This document shows positions 23,666-32,465 of a stretch of 64,000 bases of DNA, piece after piece. The notes beneath the pieces are model-generated. The model worked only from the letters and a program-made list of their open reading frames with translations, made no database searches and had not been told where the DNA came from. Numbering within the stretch: position 1 is the stretch's first letter; every line of letters begins with the position of its first letter. Both the position numbers and the translations under genes were made by a program. The stretch lies in assembly GCF_014651115.1 (NCBI RefSeq), contig NZ_BMWG01000029.1, positions 27,205 through 91,204 of the forward strand, in the 5' to 3' direction. Source of the DNA: Streptomyces inusitatus. Lineage in GTDB: Bacteria; Actinomycetota; Actinomycetes; Streptomycetales; Streptomycetaceae.

Positions 23666-24852
23666 GGGCACGCCTCACCAGGGCGGCGCTGGCCCGCCCC
23701 GCCGTTCTGCTCGCCACCAGTCCCGGCGCGACGCGTGAGCGGCTGGCCGTCGAGGCCGAACTCGGACGCAGGGGCTGGCCGTCGGCCGCCGGGCCCGCCT
23801 CGGCGGACCTGCTCGTCTTCGCGGGCGTCCCCCTTCCCCTGCGGGACGACGACTGGGCGGAACGCGTATGGACGGCAGTACCCGCCCCGAAGGCGCGAGT
23901 GACCGTCACGGACGCCGAGCACGCCGCGCACACGCTGGACCACGGGCACCGCACACTCCTCACGCCGGCCGCACACCCCGCCGAGCGTCACGAGACGGCG
24001 ACGGCCGCCGCGCCCGATCACGGCCCCCACGACTCCCAGGGCTCCCACGGCGGCATGGACCACGCCCACCACGGCCGCCCCCCGGGGACCGTGGCCGGTC
24101 TCCCCCTGGCGGAAAGAGCCGAGGACCGGGACGGTCTGAGACTCGACCGGCTGCATGTGCCGCTCGGACCCGCGCTGCCGGACTGGCCTGCCGGACTCGT
24201 GCTGCGCCTGGAACTCCAGGGAGACGTGGTGCGCCGGGCCGAGGTCGACCCGATGCCCACACCCGCCGCCTCCCGGCCCGCCTTCTGGAGCGAACCGTGG
24301 CTCAAAGCCCTGGCCGGTGAGCCGGGGACGTCCGGCGAGGCCGCCCGGCGGCGGTGCGCGGCCCATCTCGACAGCCTCGGCAGATTCCTCGGCGTGGCCG
24401 GCTGGAGCGACGCGGCGACCAGGGCGCGCCGGGCGCGCGACCGGACCCTCGGTGACGCGCACGGCGAGGAGCTGCGGCCCCTCGTACACCCTCTGGTCCG
24501 GCGCGTACGGAAATCGCGGACCCTGCGCTGGCTGACGGCGGGCGTTGGCGAACTGCCCGGAGGACCGGTCGCGGGAGACGCCCACAGCAGACTCATCGGC
24601 TGGCTCGACGGTATCGAGTACGCCCTCGACGCGATCGGCGACCGCACCCCGCTCGCCGACCACCCCCTGATCGGACCCCGGGGCCGCGTCGACGACACGG
24701 AGGCCCCGGCGTCCCGGACGCTGCTCGCCGCCCTCCCCGCCCTCCTCGCGGGCGCCGAGTTCGCCTGCGCCCGACTCGTCGTCGCGAGCCTCGACCCCGA
24801 TCTCGACGAACTGGCCGCACGGCGCGCACCGGACGGCCGCACCCATGGCTGA
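23656..24852 (+). CDS. Degenerate NuoB/NuoD-like hybrid protein
   Basis: This 398-residue protein sits where complex I operons carry nuoB, C and D. Residues ~15-60 (LLATSPGATRERLAVEAELG...SADLLVFAGVP) resemble the NuoB strand/loop region but lack the cysteines that bind cluster N2. Residues ~185-205 (GLVLRLELQGDVVRRAEV) resemble the start of NuoD, but the rest of that domain is not recognisable. A His-rich insert (HGPHDSQGSHGGMDHAHHGR) separates the two. It is very unlikely to reduce quinone in the normal way. It may be a structural plug or adaptor for the orphan membrane arm. The family assignment is tentative. Confidence 0.55.
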   Translation: MDLRARLTRAALARPAVLLATSPGATRERLAVEAELGRRGWPSAAGPASADLLVFAGVPLPLRDDDWAERVWTAVPAPKARVTVTDAEHAAHTLDHGHRTLLTPAAHPAERHETATAAAPDHGPHDSQGSHGGMDHAHHGRPPGTVAGLPLAERAEDRDGLRLDRLHVPLGPALPDWPAGLVLRLELQGDVVRRAEVDPMPTPAASRPAFWSEPWLKALAGEPGTSGEAARRRCAAHLDSLGRFLGVAGWSDAATRARRARDRTLGDAHGEELRPLVHPLVRRVRKSRTLRWLTAGVGELPGGPVAGDAHSRLIGWLDGIEYALDAIGDRTPLADHPLIGPRGRVDDTEAPASRTLLAALPALLAGAEFACARLVVASLDPDLDELAARRAPDGRTHG

Positions 24853-25732
24853 ACCTGCTCCGCCGTGGGCGGCACTCGTCCTGCCCCTCGCGCTGGCGCT
24901 GGTCGCGACGGCCCTGGCGACCGCCGACGCGAGGTCCACCGGGCCGGGCCGCGAGGTGCTGCGGCTGCTGGTGCAGCAGCGGCGGATCACCAGGGCGGCC
25001 GACGTCCCTCTCGTACGGCTGGCGACGACGCTGCTCCCGGTCGCCGCGGTGCTCGCCGCCGCCGTCCTTCCCCTCGGCTTCCGGCCGGTGTCCGATCTGC
25101 CCGACGGGATCGTGTGGTTCAACGCCATGGAGGCACTGGCCTGGGCGGCCGTGTGGCTGGCGGGCTGGGGGCCGAACTCGACCCTGTCGCTGATCGGCGG
25201 GTACCGCTTCCTCGCGCAGGGGCTGGCGTACGAACTGCCGCACATGCTCGCGATCACGACGGCGGCGCTCGGCGCCCAGTCGTTGCGGGTGGGCGCGGTG
25301 GCGGACGCGCAGGCCGGGCTCTGGTTCGCGGTGTGGATGCCGGCGGCGTTCGGGATCTATCTGCTGAGCGCCCTCGCCATGGCCTTCTGGGGCCCGTTCG
25401 ACCAGCCGGTCGGGAGGGATACGGCGGGCGGCGCGGCGGCCGAACTGTCCGGGGTGGACCGGCTGGTGTTCCTCGGCGGGCGACGGCTCCTGCTCGTGGT
25501 CGCCGCCGCCTTCTCCGTACCGCTGTTCCTGGGCGGCGGACACGGCCCGCTCCTGCCCGGCTGGGCGTGGACGCTGATCAAGACGGCCGCGGTGCTCGGC
25601 CTCCTGCTGTGGGTGCGCCGCCGGGTGCCGACCGTACGAACGGAGCGGTACATGGAGCTGTCCTGGGTGGTTCTGACGCCTCTGGCGGTGGCACAGGCGC
25701 TGGTCGTGGCCGTGGTGGTGCTCAAAAAGTGA
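24845..25732 (+). CDS. nuoH: NADH-quinone oxidoreductase subunit H-like protein
   Basis: This 295-residue multi-span membrane protein corresponds to NuoH, which in complex I forms the quinone chamber at the junction of the two arms. GWGPNSTLSLIGGYRFLAQGLAYELPHM matches the conserved GWaSNSkYslLGglRaaAQxxSYE region, and PFDQPVGRDTAG is a weakened version of the PFDLPEAExELV loop, with most of its acidic residues lost. It is shorter than typical NuoH. Its ATG overlaps the preceding gene and its stop overlaps nuoJ (GTGA). Confidence 0.92.
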   Translation: MAEPAPPWAALVLPLALALVATALATADARSTGPGREVLRLLVQQRRITRAADVPLVRLATTLLPVAAVLAAAVLPLGFRPVSDLPDGIVWFNAMEALAWAAVWLAGWGPNSTLSLIGGYRFLAQGLAYELPHMLAITTAALGAQSLRVGAVADAQAGLWFAVWMPAAFGIYLLSALAMAFWGPFDQPVGRDTAGGAAAELSGVDRLVFLGGRRLLLVVAAAFSVPLFLGGGHGPLLPGWAWTLIKTAAVLGLLLWVRRRVPTVRTERYMELSWVVLTPLAVAQALVVAVVVLKK

Positions 25733-26289
25733 GCACAGCGGCGTTCTGGGCACTGGCCGTCCTCGCGGTGGCGAGCGGCATCATGGTCTTCCGCTTCGAC
25801 TCGATGGCGCGCGCGACCTTCTCGCTGCTCACCGCTCTGCTGTGCGTGGGCGGGGAGCTGATCGTGCTCGGGCTCGACTACCTCGGCGTCGTCACCGTGC
25901 TGATGATGACGATCGAGATGGCCATCATGGCCGTCTTCATGATCATGTTCATGATGAACCCGGCCGGGCTCATGCCCATGACGATGCTCCACAACCGGCG
26001 GGGAGCGGCCCTGATCTGCGCCGGTTCGTTCACGTCGCTCGTCGTCGGCATCCTCCTCGTACCCTGGCCGCGCCGGGTCGGCCGAGCCCCGGCCGACCCG
26101 ACCATGGACCTCGGCATGTCCCTGATGGGACCGCAGATGCTCACCATGATGACCCTGGGCATGGCACTGTTCGCGACGATCGTCGCGACCGTCGTGCTCG
26201 CCACCCGGCGCGGCCGGTACGACCGGTACGGCGACGACCTCCGGGCGGCCCGGCCCGACGACCCGGTCCGCGGCGGCGTGGGCCGATGA
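25729..26289 (+). CDS. nuoJ: NADH-quinone oxidoreductase subunit J-like protein
   Basis: This 186-residue protein has five predicted hydrophobic segments and the NuoJ pattern ALLCVGGELIVLGLDYLGVVTVLMMT (the TM3 pi-bulge helix region). The unusually Met-rich stretch MAVFMIMFMMNPAGLMPMTM is notable. GTG 25729 overlaps the nuoH stop, and the end overlaps nuoK (ATGA). Confidence 0.9.
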   Translation: MSTAAFWALAVLAVASGIMVFRFDSMARATFSLLTALLCVGGELIVLGLDYLGVVTVLMMTIEMAIMAVFMIMFMMNPAGLMPMTMLHNRRGAALICAGSFTSLVVGILLVPWPRRVGRAPADPTMDLGMSLMGPQMLTMMTLGMALFATIVATVVLATRRGRYDRYGDDLRAARPDDPVRGGVGR

Positions 26290-26591
26290 ACCTGGAACTG
26301 TTCCTGATCACCGCCGCCGCGCTGTTCTGCGTCGGACTGTACGGCGCGCTGACCCAGCAGTCGATCGTCATGCTGATGATGGGCCTGGAGCTGATGCTGG
26401 GCGGGGTGATCCTCGCCGCCGGCGCTGCCTGGCACCACATCGCCCCGGCCGCCGCCGACGGGCAGGTCCTGATCGTGGTCGCCATCACGGCCATGGCGGT
26501 GGAGATGGCGATCGGATTCGCCGTCGTGACGGCCCTGTTCCGGTCCCGCGAGGTCGACACGACCGACATGGCGGCGGAGCTGCGGGAATGA
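26286..26591 (+). CDS. nuoK: NADH-quinone oxidoreductase subunit K-like protein
   Basis: This 101-residue subunit has three membrane segments and carries both membrane glutamates needed for proton transfer in complex I (MLMMGLELMLGGV and ITAMAVEMAIGFAV). It overlaps nuoJ and nuoL by 4 bases each, within the same operon. Confidence 0.94.
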   Translation: MNLELFLITAAALFCVGLYGALTQQSIVMLMMGLELMLGGVILAAGAAWHHIAPAAADGQVLIVVAITAMAVEMAIGFAVVTALFRSREVDTTDMAAELRE

Positions 26592-28438
26592 GCCCCGCAC
26601 TGTGGTCGCTGATCGGCCTGCCCCTCGCCGCCGGGACGCTGCTCGCCCCGGCGGGACGGCGGGCGGACCGAGGGGCGCCACCGCTCGCGACAGCGGTCTC
26701 GGCACTGGTCCTGGGACTGGCCGTCGCCGCCGCACTGCGCCATCCCGCCGTAGAGGCACCCCTGCTGGAAGGACTTCCTCTCCGGCTCGCGGTGGACGGC
26801 CTCTCCGGGGTCCTCGTCGTGACCGTCGCCGCCGTCACCCTCGCCGTCCTTCTGTACAGCGCGGCGCGGCCCGGCGAGGAAGAGGCACGGGCCCGATTCT
26901 TCGGCCTGATGCTCCTCTTCGAAGGAAGCATGCTCGTCACCGTCACCGCCACCACCCTGCCGACGCTCCTCATGGGCTGGGAGGTCATGGGAGCCGCCTC
27001 CTGGGCGCTCATCGGATACCGGTGGCGAGAACCGGAACGCACCGCCGCCGCCGGCACCGCCTTTCTGACGACCCGCGCCGCCGACCTCGGCCTCTACCTC
27101 GCCGCGGGCGCCGCCCTCGCGGCGGGACCCGGACCGCTCGCCCTCGACGGGCTCGCGCGGGCCGACGAACCGTGGCTGTCGCTCGTCACGGCGGGCGTCC
27201 TGGTCGCGGCGCTCGGCAAATCCGCGCAGCTCCCCTTCAGCTTCTGGCTGTCACGGGCCATGCGGGGACCGAGCCCGGTGTCGGCACTGCTGCACTCGGC
27301 GGCGATGGTGGTCGCGGGCGCGTATCTCCTGCTGCGGACCGGACCACTGCTGGACGCCTCCGGCTGGGGCGCGGAAGCCACCGCGTGGGCGGGCGCGGCG
27401 ACCGCCCTCGCCCTCGGGCTGGTCGCGGTGGCACAGAGCGACTTCAAACAGCTGCTCGCCGCCTCGACCTGCGCCCAGATCGGGTTCATGGTGCTCGCCG
27501 CCGGCACGGGAGCGGCCACCGGCGGAGTCCTGCAACTGACGGCGCACGCCGCCGCGAAGAGCCTGCTGTTCCTCGTGGCGGGCGCCTGGCTCACCGCCTG
27601 GGGAACCCAGCGGCTCCCCGCACTGCGCGGAGCCGCCCGTACCGACCGGGTCCTCGGCGCGCTGTGCACGGTGGGCGCCCTGTCACTGGCCGGGCTGCCA
27701 CCGCTCTCCCTGTGGGCGGCGAAGGACGTACTGCTCGCCGGGGCGCTGGAGGGCAGCCCGTGGCTGTACGCGACCGGGCTCGCCGCCGCCGTGCTCTCCG
27801 CGGTCTACAGCGTCAAGATCCTCCGGTTCGTGTGGGGCCGCCCCGAGCCGCGTGCCGGGACGGCAGGCCGGCGGATTCCGGGCAGAGCCGTGATCCCGCT
27901 CGCCCTCCTCGCCGCCGCGTGCGTCGCGCTGACACCCATGGCCTTCCCGCCCGCCCGCGACGCGCTCACCCGATATCTCGGCGCCGAAGCCCAACCCGTA
28001 CCGCACGCATGGGAGTTCACCCTCTCCGGCACTCTCGCCCTGCTCGCCGCCGCGGCGGCCTGGACCCGGGGCGACCGCCCGCCACCCCTGCCGCCCCGGG
28101 CCGAACGGCTGGCCCGCCAGTGGCTGGGCCTCGAACACGCCGCCCACACCCTCCTCGTCTCCCCGACCCTGGCGGCGGCCCGCGCCGCCGCCGCGTTCGA
28201 CGACCGGGTCCTCGACCGCGCCGTGAACGCGTCGGCCCGGGGCGCGGTCGGCCTCGCCCGATGGACCGACCGATTCATCGAGCGGGCGATCGACGGAGCG
28301 GTCGAGGGCGTCGCCGCCACCGCCCGCCGGCTCGGCGGACAGGCCCGCCGCCCCCAGACCGGCCGACTGCACCAGTACCTCGCACAGGCCGTCGCCGCCT
28401 TCTCCGTCATCGCCGCCGTGCTCGCCCTCGTGAGGTAA
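26588..28438 (+). CDS. nuoL: NADH-quinone oxidoreductase subunit L-like protein
   Basis: This 616-residue antiporter-like subunit is expected to translocate protons. Key residues are present: TM5 glutamate in MGWEVMGAASWALIG, TM7 lysine in GKSAQLPFSFWLSRAM and the following GPSPVSALLHSAAMVVAGAY. The C-terminus contains a long amphipathic/lateral-helix-like region. It starts in an ATGA overlap with nuoK. Confidence 0.95.
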   Translation: MSPALWSLIGLPLAAGTLLAPAGRRADRGAPPLATAVSALVLGLAVAAALRHPAVEAPLLEGLPLRLAVDGLSGVLVVTVAAVTLAVLLYSAARPGEEEARARFFGLMLLFEGSMLVTVTATTLPTLLMGWEVMGAASWALIGYRWREPERTAAAGTAFLTTRAADLGLYLAAGAALAAGPGPLALDGLARADEPWLSLVTAGVLVAALGKSAQLPFSFWLSRAMRGPSPVSALLHSAAMVVAGAYLLLRTGPLLDASGWGAEATAWAGAATALALGLVAVAQSDFKQLLAASTCAQIGFMVLAAGTGAATGGVLQLTAHAAAKSLLFLVAGAWLTAWGTQRLPALRGAARTDRVLGALCTVGALSLAGLPPLSLWAAKDVLLAGALEGSPWLYATGLAAAVLSAVYSVKILRFVWGRPEPRAGTAGRRIPGRAVIPLALLAAACVALTPMAFPPARDALTRYLGAEAQPVPHAWEFTLSGTLALLAAAAAWTRGDRPPPLPPRAERLARQWLGLEHAAHTLLVSPTLAAARAAAAFDDRVLDRAVNASARGAVGLARWTDRFIERAIDGAVEGVAATARRLGGQARRPQTGRLHQYLAQAVAAFSVIAAVLALVR

Positions 28439-28441
28439 CCG

Positions 28442-29947
28442 TTGCTCACCGTCCTCGTCTTCACCCCGACCGCGGTCGCCCTGCTGCTGCTCGCCCTGCC
28501 TCCCCGCACCCCCGTACAGGCCCTGCGCGCCGTCTGGGCGGCGACCGCCGCCGTCGAACTCGGCCTGGTCGTCGCCGTATGGGCCGGTTACGAGACGGGC
28601 GGCGGCACACAGTACGAGGTCCGGGCCCGCTGGATCCCCAACGCCGGGGTCGGCTACCACATCGGCGTCGACGGCCTCTCCCTGCCGCTGCTCGCCCTCA
28701 CCTGTGTGCTGTTCCTCGCCTGCGCGCTCCACTCGCTCCGCGAGAACCGCCGCTTCCGCGAGTTCGCCGCGCTCTTCCTCTTCCTCCAGACCACCTGTCT
28801 CGGGCTGTTCGTCTCCCTCGACCTGATCCTCTTCTTCGTCTTCTTCGACCTGTCGATCGTCGCGATGTACTTCGTCATCGCCGGATGGGGCCACCGCGAC
28901 GCCAAAGCGGCGGCCCTGAAGTTCTTCCTCTACACATTCCTCGGATCACTCGCGCTGCTGCTGGGCTTCATCGGCCTCTATCTGGCCGCCGCCCCCCACA
29001 CCTTCGACATGGTCGACCTCACCCGCCAGAACCCCCTCGCCGACCGGCCCGCCCACGCCGCGCCCGTCCTTTTCGCCATCGTCCTCGGCCTCGCCGTCAA
29101 GACGCCCACGGTCCCGTTCCACACCTGGCTCCCACCCGCCCACACCGAGGCCCCGGCGGCCGGGTCCGCCATCCTCGCCGGAGTGCTCCTGAAGATGGGG
29201 ACCTACGGCTTCCTCCGCATCGCGATGCCCATGCTCCCGGACGCGTGGCGGCGGTACGCGCTCGTCCTGGTCGTCGTCGGAGTCCTGTCCGTCCTCCACG
29301 GCGCGCTGGTGGCGCTCGCCCAGACCGACTTCAAACGCATGATCGCGTACACCTCGGTCAACCACATGGGGTACATCCTCCTGGGCATCGGAGCCGCCGC
29401 CCAGGCCGCCGGCACCTCCGCCCAGGCACGCTCCCTCGCCATCACCGGCTCGGTCACCCAGATGGTCAGCCACGGACTCATCACCGGCGCGCTGTTCCTC
29501 CTCGCCGGAGCGCTGTACGAGCGCGGGCGGACGTACGACATGGGCGCGTACGGGGGAGTCGCCGCGACCGCCCCCGCGTTCGCGATCCTGACCGGCGCGG
29601 CGGCCTTCGCGTCGCTCGGGCTTCCCGGCTTCTCCGGATTCATCGCGGAGTTCCAGATCTTCACCGGCGCGCTCGGCCCGCAACCCCTGGCCACCGCCCT
29701 GTCCGTACTCGGCATCCTGCTCACGGCCGGACTGTTCCTGCGCGCCCTGCGAAAGATCCTGACGGGACCGCCGCGGCCGCCGAACCCGTCCGGCGCACCA
29801 CGCGCGTTCCAGGACCTGCGCGCGCACGAGTACGCGGGCGTCGCCCCTCTCCTCGTACTCGCCGTGATCCTGGGCATCGCGCCGCGATTCCTCCTCGACG
29901 TCATCGAACCGGCCTCCCACGCGATCCTGGAGCAGCTCGCCCGATGA
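28442..29947 (+). CDS. nuoM: NADH-quinone oxidoreductase subunit M-like protein
   Basis: This 501-residue antiporter-like subunit has TM7 lysine in AVKTPTVPFHTWLPPAHTEAP, and QTDFKRMIAYTSVNHMGYI is also conserved. The essential TM5 glutamate of canonical NuoM (WE-type motif) is Asp here (FFVFFDLSIVAMYFVIAGW). A TTG start at 28442 is preceded by GTGAGG. Confidence 0.95.
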   Translation: MLTVLVFTPTAVALLLLALPPRTPVQALRAVWAATAAVELGLVVAVWAGYETGGGTQYEVRARWIPNAGVGYHIGVDGLSLPLLALTCVLFLACALHSLRENRRFREFAALFLFLQTTCLGLFVSLDLILFFVFFDLSIVAMYFVIAGWGHRDAKAAALKFFLYTFLGSLALLLGFIGLYLAAAPHTFDMVDLTRQNPLADRPAHAAPVLFAIVLGLAVKTPTVPFHTWLPPAHTEAPAAGSAILAGVLLKMGTYGFLRIAMPMLPDAWRRYALVLVVVGVLSVLHGALVALAQTDFKRMIAYTSVNHMGYILLGIGAAAQAAGTSAQARSLAITGSVTQMVSHGLITGALFLLAGALYERGRTYDMGAYGGVAATAPAFAILTGAAAFASLGLPGFSGFIAEFQIFTGALGPQPLATALSVLGILLTAGLFLRALRKILTGPPRPPNPSGAPRAFQDLRAHEYAGVAPLLVLAVILGIAPRFLLDVIEPASHAILEQLAR

Positions 29948-31398
29948 CCGGCATGACCGCCCTGACCTCGATGGCCTCCACGGCCTCCATGAACGAGAAC
30001 CCGCTGGACATCCTTCCCGAGGCGCTCCTCGCGGCGTCGGCCGTCCTCGGACTCCTCCTGGGCGCCTGGCTGCCGCGCCGCAGACAATGGCTCGTCGGAC
30101 TCCTCGCGGCGACGGCGGCCTGCGCGGGCATCACCGCGGCGGCCCTCGCCGCCGCCCGGCCCGATGTCACCGCGTTCGGCGAGGCGTTCACCGTCGACCC
30201 GATCACGAGCACCTCCCGCGTCGTCGTCCTCGGCGGCCTCCTGCTCGTCCTCGCCCTCGCCGCCGGCCCCTTCCACGCCCACCCGCGCGAGAGCGAGTTC
30301 TTCGTACTCCTCCAGCTCTCCGCCCTCGGGGCGCTCATCATGGCCGGCGCCCAGGACCTGCTGCTGCTCGCCGCCGGATACCTGCTCGCGAGCATCCCCG
30401 CCTACGCGCTCGCCGGCTTCCGCAAGGACGGCCCCGGCACCGAGGCCGCGCTCAAGTACTACGTCCTCGGCGCGCTCCTCGGCGTCTTCCTGCTGTCCGG
30501 CACCACCGCGCTGTACGCGGCGGGACGAGCCACCGGCTACCCGCTCCTCGGCCCCGCGCTGCCCGGGGCGCCGGACGCGCTCGTCGCGGCCGGCGCCGTC
30601 GGACTGCTCGCAGGCGTACTGTTCAAGGCCGGTGCCGTACCGGCCCACTTCTGGGTGCCGGACGCCGTCCAGGGCAGCGCCTCCCCGGTCGCCGCGTTCC
30701 TGACCACCATCCCCAAGATCGGCGCGCTGACGGCGCTGCTGCGGCTCGGCGAGACCGTCCTCGCCGACAGCGGAATGCCGTGGGCGGCCCTGCTCTCCGC
30801 GGTCTCCGCGGCCTCGATGACACTGGGGAATCTCGCCGCCTTCTTCCAGGACGACGTCAAACGGCTCCTCGCCTACTCGGCCGTCAGCCAGGTCGGCTAC
30901 CTTCTGCTGCCGGTCACCGTCGCCGGCCGCTCCGCCCTCGCCCAGGAGGCCCTGCTCTACTACGCGGCCGGATACACCGTCACCAACCTCGGCGCGTTCG
31001 CCGTGGTGTGCGCCCTTCCCCGCGCCACCCGGACCAGCGACTACCGAGGCCTGGCCCGCCGACGCCCGCTCCTGGCCACAAGCCTGGCCATCTGCCTCCT
31101 GGGACTCGTCGGCACACCGCCGACCGCCGTGTTCGTCGGCAAACTTGAGGCGTTCAGCGCCGCGCTCGACGGCGACTACGCCTGGCTGGCGGTCCTGGCC
31201 GCCGTCAACACCGTCGCCTCCCTCTTCTACTACCTGCGCTGGATCGTGCCCGCCCTCTCACCCGGCGGCGGGCACCGACTCGCCGACGGCGACCGCCCCG
31301 CACGGGCGGTTGCCCACACGGCCGCCGCGATCTCCCTGTGCCTCGGCCTGGCCGCGGGACCCGTACTCCCCGTCCTGAGCGACTCCTTCGCGCCGTAG
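29944..31398 (+). CDS. nuoN: NADH-quinone oxidoreductase subunit N-like protein
   Basis: This 484-residue antiporter-like subunit has TM7 lysine in LFKAGAVPAHFWVPDAVQG, and DDVKRLLAYSAVSQVGYLL is conserved. The TM5 region (LAAGYLLASIPAYALAGF) has Leu where canonical NuoN has Glu in GLELLSLP, so one proton-path residue seems absent. It is the last gene of the orphan membrane-arm cluster; no nuoBCDEFGI genes occur in the window. Confidence 0.95.
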   Translation: MTGMTALTSMASTASMNENPLDILPEALLAASAVLGLLLGAWLPRRRQWLVGLLAATAACAGITAAALAAARPDVTAFGEAFTVDPITSTSRVVVLGGLLLVLALAAGPFHAHPRESEFFVLLQLSALGALIMAGAQDLLLLAAGYLLASIPAYALAGFRKDGPGTEAALKYYVLGALLGVFLLSGTTALYAAGRATGYPLLGPALPGAPDALVAAGAVGLLAGVLFKAGAVPAHFWVPDAVQGSASPVAAFLTTIPKIGALTALLRLGETVLADSGMPWAALLSAVSAASMTLGNLAAFFQDDVKRLLAYSAVSQVGYLLLPVTVAGRSALAQEALLYYAAGYTVTNLGAFAVVCALPRATRTSDYRGLARRRPLLATSLAICLLGLVGTPPTAVFVGKLEAFSAALDGDYAWLAVLAAVNTVASLFYYLRWIVPALSPGGGHRLADGDRPARAVAHTAAAISLCLGLAAGPVLPVLSDSFAP

Positions 31399-31434
31399 CG
31401 GCCACCTCGGGAAATCGGGTCGTGGCCGGCCGAG

Positions 31435-31632
31435 ATGCGCCACCAACCGGGACACCCCTGGCAGTACCTCGTCCCGGACATCCGCGACCTCGGCGCCGCT
31501 TACCCGGGCGACACCCGCCTCACCGAACTGGCGGCGGCCGGACGGGTGCGCGACCAGTGCCCCGGGGCACTGGCCCGTGCCGCCACCGCCTTCGGGAGCG
31601 ACATCGCCGCATGGATCCCCCACGACATCTGA
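31435..31632 (+). CDS. Small hypothetical protein or fragment
   Basis: This is a 65-residue frame starting at ATG 31435 just after nuoN, with genome-typical codon use (YPGDTRLTELAAAGRVRDQC). It has no recognisable domain and could be a remnant of a larger gene. It converges on the DinB-like gene 8 bases away. Confidence 0.4.
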   Translation: MRHQPGHPWQYLVPDIRDLGAAYPGDTRLTELAAAGRVRDQCPGALARAATAFGSDIAAWIPHDI

Positions 31633-31640
31633 GCCACCGC

Positions 31641-32198
31641 TCAGCCCATGCTCTTGGCGCCGTCGAGCGCCTCGCGAATGATGTCCGCGTGACCCGCGTG
31701 GTGAGCGGTCTCGCCCATGATGTGAAGAACCACCTGACGCACCGACCAGCGCGCGTCACCCTGGAACCACGGAGCCTTCGGCAACTCCTGTGAGACACCG
31801 AGATCCGGCAGCGAGGCCACGAGCTCGTCCGTACGACGGGCCGCCTCCGCGTAGTCGGCCAGCACCCCGGCGAGCGTCTCACCCGGCAGCATCCGGAACT
31901 CGTCCGACCTGCGAGCCCACTCCGCCTCACCCATGTCGGTGAAATCCCCCATCGAGGCCGCCCCCTCCTCGATGAACGCCGCCCACCCCCGCTCAACCCC
32001 CGTGACATGCTTGATCAGCCCGCCCAGGCACAGCTCACTGACCGTCGTCCGCCTCCCCGCCTCCTCGTCGGTCAGATCACGCGTGGTGAAACGCAGGAAG
32101 TGCCGCTGCTGCTCCAGCATCTCCAGAAGCTCGCTGTGCTCCCCGGCGACCACCGGAGAGTCGGCCGGATCGAGGGTCGTCGCTTCAATGATGGTCAT
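31641..32198 (-). CDS. DinB-like (DUF664) four-helix metal-binding protein
   Basis: This 185-residue protein of the DinB/YfiT superfamily is a four-helix bundle binding a metal through three histidines, here in CLGGLIKHVTGVERGW and MGETAHHAGHADIIRE. Family members include thiol-dependent transferases (mycothiol/bacillithiol S-transferases), so detoxification is possible. It is a single gene, divergent from the FAD oxidoreductase. The 5' region has a repeated TTCTGTCG motif near 32215-32225. Confidence 0.88.
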   Translation of the reverse strand: MTIIEATTLDPADSPVVAGEHSELLEMLEQQRHFLRFTTRDLTDEEAGRRTTVSELCLGGLIKHVTGVERGWAAFIEEGAASMGDFTDMGEAEWARRSDEFRMLPGETLAGVLADYAEAARRTDELVASLPDLGVSQELPKAPWFQGDARWSVRQVVLHIMGETAHHAGHADIIREALDGAKSMG

Positions 32199-32465
32199 GA
32201 ACTCCGCCTTGTTCTGTCGTTCTGTCGCTGTTCCGTCGGGCAGGAACGACGCTAGGCGTCATATAGGTCAGTTCTTGACCTCAATGCCACTCGGGAGCCA
32301 CTCAGGGCGCACGGTTTCCCTCCGCACCGGCTCGAACGGAGGCTCGATTCCATGAAAGGATCGAGCCATGGCACGACCTTCCGGGTACCCGTTCGATCTC
32401 CGTCGCCGTGCGATGCGCACGGTCGCCGCGAAAGCAGAGACGGGCCAATGGCTCGGGAGGGCATG

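Noticed and set aside
26602..29940. Open plus-strand frame leading into nuoN
   Set aside because: Only the part from ATG 29944 is a real gene; upstream the frame is an Arg/Pro-rich shadow of nuoL and nuoM.
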